Assembly (NCBI GenBank): GCA_013350335.1
Contig: CM023539.1
Location: 27,273,043 to 27,337,042 of the forward strand
DNA from: Chimonanthus salicifolius
Lineage: Eukaryota; Streptophyta; Magnoliopsida; Laurales; Calycanthaceae
Length of the DNA stretch: 64,000 bases
Direction: 5' to 3'
The translations under genes were made by a program, and so were the position numbers. Below, piece by piece: positions 10,958-19,496 of the stretch. Each line of letters starts with the position of its first letter. The stretch's first letter is position 1. The notes below the pieces were generated by a model that had not been told where the DNA came from, ran no database searches, and saw only the letters and a list, made by a program, of their open reading frames with translations.

Positions 10958-12748
10958 AGTTCCATTGGGAGCTAGAACATGATTTGACCCTAAAGGGGAG
11001 GGTGAATAGGTCAATCCCAGTTTCCATGGTGTTTACAAATTTCTTAATTGCTTTAAATGCAGCAGAATGTCAATTTTAATCAAGAGATTTGTTTAGAGTG
11101 ATAAGTTCTTTATAATTTCTTTAAACGATCACACTAAGTTTATAACCCTTTGTAAAATGCTTGATTATCGATGCTTGTGCACAATGTTTTAAATAAGATA
11201 ATCAACATGCCAAGTGATGTGTGTTGAGACGAGTACTTAAATACTAAATACAAACACACAAAAATCAAACACCATAAGACCAAATTTATAAATGTTCGGT
11301 TAGCCAACCTACATCCACTGTTAGGACTCGCTCAACCTTGAGCTATTCCCAAATCCACTAAGTGGGGACTTACACCCTCATAGTAGAGTAGGAATTCCAC
11401 CTCACTCAATCAACTGGAATTCCACCCACCACTGTGCTAGAGACGACGCTCTAGAATTTTTTATAGTGGTTCCAGAGCCAATCCTCCTTAATCCACTTTA
11501 CCGAAAACGGACTTCAATAAAAATTAAAACCAAGAAGTACTTGCCTTTGAAGCTCTTTCTCGCTGATGTGTGCTTCTCGAAGATCCACCCAATGTGTGCT
11601 GACGCTCCACCTTATAGCCATCGTAAAGCAATCACAATTCCAAGGTGACAAGGAAACTGGTTTTACCAAAGCTTTCCTAGTTTATTATCCTTTCCTCTCC
11701 CTCACACAAACTCAATCCATATAATTGGTTGTAATAGATTCCCCAAGTGTAGGCATGAGAGAAAGAGTGATCATTTTGTTGTCCTTTATTTAATTCACTG
11801 ATAATGATGAGGGTCGAACCGTTTTGCCAAAGAATACCAACTGGTTACATAAAGATTGGTTTTTATAGACACGGCAACCAGTTTCAGCAACGGTCATGTA
11901 CCGACAGGTCAGGCGCACCGAGGGGTCGGTGACTAAAAATATTACCATTCAACAACCAGACTATTGCTCATTAAATGCACTCCCAACAGTATAATCCATC
12001 CCAGTTGACATGTCGGTGTCGCAGATGGGTCGACAGCCATGGTACCGATAGGTCGGTCCATACGAGAGGCTCGGTCTGAGGCAACACCATGCTGATAAAG
12101 TTTCAAAATAGAAACTAGTCTTATCCAGACCGACATGTCGCCTTTTTACCAGAAACTAGTCTTGGTACTCTCAATCGGCCTTGAACTACCGATATGTTTA
12201 TTTTCTTGAGAGACCACATGAATTCTAAGTTCCAGAACTCATAAGTCATCACCAAAGAGTCGTTGACCACGATAGGTCATTTTAGCCTTTCACTGAGTGG
12301 TCGGTGCATACGAGACTCTCGATTAGAGGCACACCCAGAATGACAATTCTACGTTCCATAACCTTTGTCAATCTGGCCGACCAGTCTTTCAACCACAATG
12401 GGTTGATCCAGTCTTCACAGATGGATCGATGAGAATGACTAGTCTCGCTGACAGTGAACTTAATTTAGATTTCCAAGTTGGTTTCAATTCACTGTCAAGT
12501 TTCGTCTCCAGGCTTTTAATGATTTTACCATTTGTTCAACTAAGCCTAGGAATGATCCTCTTAAGGTTTGGTTACCACCTAAAGTCATCTATGGCTAAAA
12601 TTCCTATTTTGTGATTGCCATGACTATGAACTTCAATCCAGTGGAGCATGACCTTCAATCTTGATCATCTTGAGTCTTCATGCTTCTAGCAAGTGTTTCT
12701 TCCTAAATCATGAAATTGACAAACTTAGGGACTCGGCAAGCCATGGCA
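10958..12748 (-). repeat. C1 left copy (3' LTR)
   Basis: In sense orientation it starts TGCCATGGCTTGCCGAGTCCC and ends near CTAGCTCCCAATGGAACT. It contains many short GGTCGGTG / GTCGACATGTCGG words that form small palindromes (about 11900-12430). It is matched along nearly its whole length by 34376-36138. Its left-most bases are eroded, so the start is uncertain by a few bases. Confidence 0.75.
11859..11868 (-). promoter_or_regulatory. TATA box of C1 3' LTR
   Basis: Minus-strand TATAAAAACC, preceded by an AACGGTT-type stretch. The same motif is kept at 35248-35257 in the other LTR, as expected for the LTR promoter. Confidence 0.5.
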
Positions 12749-13778
12749 CTAAGAATCTCCCCCTTTGTCAATTTTATGACAAAACCTAGAAGCTAACTCA
12801 TTTATAATCCCACCCTTATTGCATCTCATTTGAATGCAAAATATTACATTGTTTACATGTACATATTCAAAGGGAAAACAAGATTATGATCTTCGCATAT
12901 CTTGTTCAGCTTGCTTCATTTCATGTTTCCCTGTTCAAGCATATAAGCAAGCAACACTAGAAAATCATTAGAGGGATTAGTCCCAAAAGAGAAATATGCA
13001 TCCATGGACCAAATTAGATTTGTATTCATGCTCCCCCATTTACTATGATTTCTTAGTAACAACATTACACATACCTTATCCAAGCTATTAGTGTTAAGAA
13101 GATTTTCTCCCCCAAGCTTCTTTGCGTTTGAAAATCAAAACTCCAAGCATAGACATTCTCTTATGTCCATTGGCTTCTTCATATTCCTCTCCTTTATGGT
13201 TCTCTCTTTCTAGAGGCTCAAGCACTTCGGCTTCACCAATTACTTCTCATAATTGGTTTTGATGTCTTATAGCTTCTACTAATTTCTCCCCCATTTCGTC
13301 ATACGATTGACAAATATTAGTAGGCAAACATCGATTTTCAAGCACTCCCCCATGCTTCTTGCATTTAGTGCATAAATAAGTTCTGCTTCAACTCATGGTT
13401 CTCCCCCACGGCTCAATGCACACTTCTTCATGCATCAAAGTTTATTTTGCCCTACACAAGCTAAGTTCCAGCTTAGTTGATCTCTTCCATGAGTCAAGTT
13501 AATGTCCTAACTTCCCTAGAGTCTTCTCCCCCATTTTCCAAGATATCTTTTGTAGCTTCTTTGACTCATCTCCCCCATGGAGTAAGCTATACTTTCTAGC
13601 TTCTCCAGATTATTTCCCTAATAAACTTAGTTGCCTCTAAGTTTATTTTTTTTCTTTTTTTTTTTTTTCAAGCTTGCATCACCTACCTCCATAAGCTATC
13701 ATGACCAGTGACAGTAGCTAATCAACACATGTTTTGTGCTCTCAAAAACTCCAACTGTGTGTACAATATCTTAGCCCT
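12749..13778 (-). other. C1 3' untranslated region with polypurine-tract-like repeats
   Basis: No protein is supported. The sense (minus) strand has a PPT-like AAAGGGGGAG at 12757-12766 next to the 3' LTR, and at least seven more GGGGGAG words between about 13027 and 13580, each in a similar context (for example CATGGGGGAGATGAG). A T-rich tract lies at 13646-13669. Confidence 0.5.
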
Positions 13779-14090
13779 ATCCCTGTAACACCCCGGATTT
13801 TCATGTTATAAATATTTATGGAAATTGCCCATTTAATTTGTGAATTAATGGATATGGACCTTAGCCGGGTAAGGTGTTGGGTCAATTGCCCAATTAAGAC
13901 CCAATGGATGGTGGATATGGTTCAATTGAATTAAATGGGTGAGATTTATTTAATTGGGTCAAATTTGTCAATTGGGTCAAAATGCCCAATTAGGACCCAA
14001 TGGGTCGTGGTTAACTTGGTTGACCACCAAGTGAGTTCAAGCTTACTTAATTGGGGCTGAATTAAGTTGGAAATGGAGTTATGTAATTTG

Positions 14091-14147
14091 TTTGAAACCC
14101 TACTTCGCTCGATTTTCGGGAAGAAAATTTTAAAAAGAAGGTTGTAT
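14091..14147 (+). other. D1 internal remnant with polypurine tract
   Basis: The last 57 bp of a gypsy internal region, ending AAAAAGAAGGTTGTAT immediately before the LTR start TGTAACACC. It fixes the orientation of D1 as plus and shows that the duplication of the LTR start at 13784 and 14148 is a deletion product, not a simple tandem duplication. Confidence 0.8.
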
Positions 14148-14595
14148 TGTAACACCCCGGATTTTCATGTTATAAATATTTATGGAAATTGCCCATTTAA
14201 TTTGTGAATTAATGGATATGGATCTTAGATGGGTAAGGTGTTGGGTCAATTGCCCAATTAAGACCCAACGGATGGTGGATATAGTTCAATTGAATTAAAT
14301 GGTGAGATTTATTTAATTGGGTCAAAATTGTCAATTGGGTCAAAATGGCCAATTAGGACCCAATGGGTCGTGGTTGACTTGGTTGACCACCAAGTGAGTT
14401 CAAGCTTACTTAATTGGGGCTGAATTAAGTTAGAAATGGAAGTATGTAATTGAGTTGATTTTAAGTCAGTTAAGTGAGTTGAGCTTAAAAGAATGAAAAA
14501 TAATTGAGTTATGGTGAGTTGGATGAGAAGTTAATGGGACCTTGAACTTAAGTGAGTGGAGTAGGTGGAGAGATGTATCTCATGAGACCCAAGTC

Positions 14596-14925
14596 AAGGC
14601 ATACATGTTGGAGATGGGAGTTTCATCTCATGGGATGAAACTCCAAATGTATCATTAATGGGGAGGTGGACGGTTTTGTGATGTTACACAAGCCTACACA
14701 AGACATACACGTTGGAGATGGGAGTTTCATCTCATGGGATGAATCTCCAAATAGATCATTGATGAGGGAGGTGAAGGGTTGTAATGTTACACAAGCCTAC
14801 ACAAGGCATACACGTTGTAAATGGAGGGCTTCCATCTCAAGATGGAAACCCAAGGGTCAAATGGTGGGAATGTTTCATCTCAAGGATGACACCTCCAAAT
14901 GGAACATTAAGGAAGGAGGTGAGGG
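14596..14925 (+). repeat. Three-unit tandem repeat in D1
   Basis: Three imperfect copies of about 105-115 bp, each with CATACACGTTG, GGGAGTTTCATCTCATGGGA and a following TGTTACACAAGCCTACACA. Confidence 0.8.
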
Positions 14926-15257
14926 GGCATAGGCGTTACAAAGGGGTATCACCAAAGGACATCACCCTTGGCTGAATTTCATTAAACAAGAAAAGACTAA
15001 GGGGTTGCATCTTAGACTCTCACTCTCTCCCTCTCACTCAAGGCCGATCCCCTCTCAAGACAAAGGGAGAACACTTAGAGTTGTTATCTTAAATCTTCTC
15101 TCTTTCTCCCTCTCTCAAATCTGTACCTCTTGGCCGAACCACTCCAAGAGATTTTATCAAGATCAATCTCAGCCAAGGATCAAGAAGGAAGGAAGAAGAG
15201 GCCAAGGTAGGAAAGGAGCAAGAAGGAGTGAAAGAAACCGGAGGAGTCGCGGAATCG

Positions 15258-17236
15258 GTAAGTACATGAATAAGTTTGCATAAGTAAGAAAGGATGGTCA
15301 AGGCAATGGCCGAACCCTAATTTTATTATGGCTAAAGACTATATGATGAACCATAGGGTTCGGCCATGTTGTATGGTCGACCCCCATGGAAAGGTATTAA
15401 GGAATTTATATGGGTCTAAGTGATTTTAAGAGAAGATGATGAACCATAGGGTTCGGCCATGTTGTATGGCCGAACCCCATGGAAGGACATTGGTTATTTT
15501 TAATGGATTTTGAAGGATGAAAATCATAGGTGTATGTGTATGATTTTAAAAGGTTTTAAAGGGTTTAAATGGATGTATGTATGAGAACCATCAAAGGATC
15601 AATCATGGATGTATGATGTGTTTTAATGGAAATGATGAACCATAGGGTTCGGCCATGTTGTATGGCTGAACCCCATGGGGAGAGAATGATGGATAGTTGT
15701 TGGTAATTTTAATTGATTTTGAATATGGTTAATGAGGATCAAAAAGGATGAACCTAAATGTATGGTTAAACCCCCATGGAGGGACCTTGGTTTATGGCCT
15801 TAAATATTGTAATTGATTTAATGGAGAACATGGAAATGAGACATCATGGGTTCGGCCGTGGTGTATGGCCGAACCCCATGGACCATTTTAATGGGCCATT
15901 TGGAGATTTAAGCATGATTAGAAATCATTAATGGTTCTATGTTTGTGGATCAATTATGGACTTAGGCATGTTTAAATGAATGAAATGTTTAGCCATGGAT
16001 AGAATAATGGCAAAGTTGTAAATAGGTGAAAATGATGGACCATGGGTTCGGCCATGGTGTATGGCCAAACCCCATATGGAATGTTTTGTGGACTTAGGTT
16101 GTTATCAATATTAAATAATTATGGTATAAGTGATTAGATGTATGAATCAAAGATGGCATGATCTTGGATTTAATTTAAAGATCAAAGGACTAAAAAGAAG
16201 GGCACAACACTAAGGGAGTGAGGTTCGGCCATGTTGTATGGCCGAACCCCACAAAGGATTATTTGTGGACTTAGGGTTCCTTAGATGATTAAACTTATGT
16301 AGATTGGTTAATAAATAAAAAGAGGGACCCAAATTCAAGTGGGTGAGGTTCGGCCATATGGTATGGCCAAATCCCACAAAGATATGTTTATAGACTTAGA
16401 CATGATTGTAAATCAAATGGAACATGGGATTGATTGATTGACATGTTATAAGGTAATGGGACCTCACAAGGGGTGTACGATCGATGATCGATTTCCAGAC
16501 GAAAACGCAAAGACATATTAAGTTGATCATTGGTAGGATTCTACCTCTTTAAAACCATGGGACATATAATATGATTTTAATTCCTATTTTGACGAGTTAT
16601 TTTGTATCAAATGATTATGTTTCAAATATGGAGTTTTAAAATGCTATGATTTGTATTTTTACATAGCATGTTGGCATTTACATCTCATGCATGGTATGGG
16701 AGGGATGGAAGGTAACCGGAGACCCACGCTCCGTCGGGGTATCCGTAAGTCGTGAGGGGTACCTTGATGTGCATTATCCCATCAAGAGGTAACCGGAGGC
16801 CACACTCCGTCGGGGCATCCGTAAGGCAACTGTGGAGATACCTTGATGATGAGCTTTCCATCAAGAGGATACTATGCTTGTAATGTAACCGGAGATCCAC
16901 ACTCTGTCGGGGCGTCCTTAAAGCAATCGTGGGCCTTGATGAGGAGCTTTCCATAAAGAGGGTACTATGTGATGGTGATATGGGTGATGGGTGGACTCAT
17001 GGCATATGGCACCCATGGCATGTCATTGCATCAGCATGATTATGATCTCTATTATCATGCACTGTTTCTGGTTTTATCTGTATGATTGGATCTCTATTAT
17101 CATACACTGTTTTGGATACGATGTTTTACAAATACGACATGATGTATTATATCTGGATTTTTATACTAACCCATGTGTTTGACCCTATTTGGAATACCTA
17201 CTGGGCACGTTGTCTAACGCCCTACTTTTACCGTAG
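15258..17236 (+). other. Putative LTR intron (D1)
   Basis: A donor GGAATCG|GTAAGTACATG at 15258 and an acceptor CCCTACTTTTACCGTAG ending at 17236, followed by ATGGTGACACAGG. The upstream exon-like region is purine-rich (GGAGTCGCGGAATCG) and is shared with S2 and E1. The inferred intron contains the whole stem-loop array. No transcript evidence is available. Confidence 0.45.
15356..16375. repeat. Array of seven GGTTCGGCCAT stem-loops in D1
   Basis: Copies start near 15357, 15450, 15648, 15849, 16045, 16222 and 16347, spaced roughly 95-200 bp in otherwise unrelated AT-rich text. Several are perfect 11-bp stems with loops GTTGT or GGTGT; others carry one or two changes. In sense direction most end CCGAACCCCAT. 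Confidence 0.9.
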
Positions 17237-17713
17237 ATGGTGACACAGGAAATGGACAGAACGAAGGATGAAATCGAAGCCAAGCTTAGGAGCTTGGATG
17301 TCTTAGTTTCGTTTTATTTAAGTTATTCATGAACTATGTATTTGAATAGCTAGCATTCGGAAATGTAATAACGTAGATTATTTGTTATGGCTTGGAATGT
17401 TAATGTTGGATATATTAACGAAAGATAATTATGATTAAGTGATGGACCTCCTTGCTATCTAAAATGGAATAGAATTATTATTCTATTATATTTTCACATT
17501 TATGTTTATTCCGCATGTTAACTTCAGTAGGTGTGAACTGTTTTAGTGGGCTTGGTCCACGCACACGTATGGTTGGCCAGTTAAGGGTCGGGCTTTGGAA
17601 GCTTGGACTTAGCTCGCATCATGGCGTCCCACTCTCTCTCACTCTTTTATTCAAAGGAAAAAAATAGACTCTGATTTTCGACATAGTGAGAAAGGGCGAT
17701 GCGTTACAATCCA

Positions 17714-18984
17714 TATCTCCTTAACATGCCAATACAAAACCAACTCATCCAAACCTGCATGAGATAGAAGGCATTCCATTAAATTAGCACATACACTAAA
17801 TCAAACCATAACATTTCATTGATTAACAAATCAGTACGTATGGTTTAGAAGGAGGGAACAACATGGATGCTTAATCTTAATACTAAAACTATAGTTTTTC
17901 CAAAATACATAAAGCATGAAAAATTATCCTAAAAAGAGCCATCCGGAAGGGGTAATGCTGGAGGAGAAAAAGATTTTCGTCCGGAGAGATCGACGATTAT
18001 TCTTCATAGTGCAGAGAGGTCTTCGTGAACAACTTGAGCGAATTTTTGCACGAAGTCATCTAGCTCATCTAGATGTGTCTTGATTTGAGAGACACGAGTT
18101 TCGATTTTGCAGATGAATCGAATCAGGGGTTGTGACTCAGTTCATTCAAATTCACCACTCTATTGACCTGGATTTGGGTTACCGAAGGAATGGATATCAC
18201 CAGACTCAGAGCAGCCAGCATCTTCGGCATTTACCCATTCTTCCTCATCCAAGCTGTCCACAACAAGAATCAATTATGTTTTGGTTCTTAGGTTTTGTCC
18301 AGATTGAGACCTGAGATTATACCAATGGTTGGATCCAGTCCTAGGGGCAGGGATTTTTCTGTGAGGAGTACTCTTAGGAGTAGAGCTCAATTCGGGAGTG
18401 TCTTGCATGAATTTGGGTGATCTCCTGAGGAAATGGGAGTTGGACTCAGGGATTTTTCCAGTGGTCGAAGACCAAAATTTAGCTGTCTCTCTTTTCGACA
18501 TGGTTGCTTGGGAAGAGCCCCCAGACTTACCCGACCACTAAATCTCACAAATGTCGTGACACCCTTACTTTTTGAAGTGAGAAAAGCAAAAACCCTATGG
18601 TTTTCCGACGAGAAATCGCTCCGAGATGTCTTATCAACTTGTCTAGGGCACGAGAGGAGAGAAGGAAATCACCAGAGCTCAGCGGGAGGAGAAATGACGA
18701 TTTTGAAATGATCTGTCATTTTCGCAGAAAGAGACACTTTAACTTAATCTTTCTGACTCACCGACGGGTTGAAACCAACAACCGGTCTGTGTCGACATGT
18801 CGATAAGTATCGACTCGTCTCTCCTTTCAATGTTTCCCCTTTTCAGACATTGTTCTGATTTAGAACATTGCCGATAAGTATATTCCTCCTACCAGTCTAT
18901 CTTTCGACCTGGATTTTTGAAGGATGACTGGGTATGTGTGCACGCACTTGCGATATTCATAGTTCATCAAGCTTTGCTTATACA
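17714..18984 (-). other. C1 internal region, middle segment
   Basis: Native C1 DNA between D1 and E1. It contains the decayed reading frame at 17929-18501. Upstream of that frame on the minus strand (18502-18720) is a leader-like stretch with CTTCTCTCCTCTCGTGCCC. From about 18750 to 18920 there are GTCGACATGTCG-type short palindromes, like those in the C1 LTRs. Confidence 0.5.
17929..18501 (-). pseudogene. C1 decayed small protein, unknown function
   Basis: A 190-codon frame that starts with ATG and keeps one phase throughout, but is broken by four in-frame stops at codons 76, 114, 120 and 166. The N-terminal 75 residues are basic and Ser/Thr/Pro-rich (for example KFMQDTPELSSTPKSTPHRK and HWYNLRSQSG). 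The middle is acidic (DSLDEEEWVNAED). A likely coiled coil follows (ICKIETRVSQIKTHLDELDD, about codons 130-165). I recognise no reverse transcriptase, integrase, protease or zinc-knuckle motif. Constant phase with only substitutions suggests a once-real protein. It could be a gag-like or accessory protein of the non-autonomous element, or a captured host gene piece. Confidence 0.5.
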
Positions 18985-19496
18985 CCTTTTGTAACGCCCC
19001 GCCCTTTTTCACCCATTTTCAGAAAATCAGAATCTTTTTTTTTTTTTTTTAAATAGAAGAGTGAGAGAGGGCGCGAACGCCACGACGCGAGTTAAGGCCG
19101 AGCTTCTAAAGCCCGACCCTTAACTGGCCAACCCCACGCGTGCGCGGAACTAAGTCCACGAGAATGGTTCACGCGTTGGAAGTAAGCTCGTGGATTATGA
19201 TTATTGCGGAACATGATAATGGAGTCTATCCTACCGGTTTTTAGATAGAATGGAAGATACAACATTGAATTTACCAAAATGCCCCTATGTTCATGATTAT
19301 ATCACAAAATGTATCGTCCATAAGTAACGTCCAAAACCATGGCAAGAAACGTAAATTTATACAACCCGACAAGCTAAGTTACTTTAAAATTATATCTCCA
19401 AAATGTAAACATAATATAAACTAGGACTGCACTTTCCAAGCTCCTAAGCTTGGCCTCCGGTATGTCCACCGCTTCTTGCCTCTCCTGCGTCATCAG

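Larger units (their letters stand above)
13784..17708 (+). mobile_element. D1: internally deleted Tekay-like gypsy element
   Basis: It begins TGTAACACCCCGG and ends GCGTTACA, flanked by ATCCC (13779-13783) and ATCCA (17709-17713), a TSD with one mismatch. The first 307 bp (13784-14090) match the beginning of the LTR. A 57-bp piece (14091-14147) follows that matches the last internal bases of a Tekay-like element, including CTACTTCGCTCGATTTTCGGG and the polypurine tract TAAAAAGAAGG; then a full 3.56-kb LTR (14148-17708). So most of the 5' LTR and the whole coding region were deleted in one event. E1 provides the comparison: its internal end reads CTACTTCACTCGAATTTTCGGG. Confidence 0.85.
14148..17708 (+). 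repeat. D1 complete 3' LTR
   Basis: A 3.56-kb LTR starting TGTAACACCCCGGATTTTC and ending with the conserved GGGCTTGGTCCACGCACACG... block and TTACA. It holds a three-unit tandem repeat, a donor-like GTAAGT, seven GGTTCGGCCAT stem-loops, GGAG...CTCC tandem dyads (about 16705-16935) and the GGGCACG...CGCCC acceptor block. Confidence 0.85.

Noticed and set aside
15356..16375. CRISPR array, suggested by regularly spaced near-identical palindromic repeats.
   Set aside because: Spacing is irregular (about 95-200 bp), the DNA is plainly plant retrotransposon LTR, and no cas genes exist; CRISPR is not expected in a plant nucleus.
13784..17708. Two successive insertions of the same LTR, nested head to head.
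   Set aside because: The 57-bp piece between them matches the internal end and polypurine tract of E1-like elements, and a shared ATCC at the outer edges supports a single element with an internal deletion.
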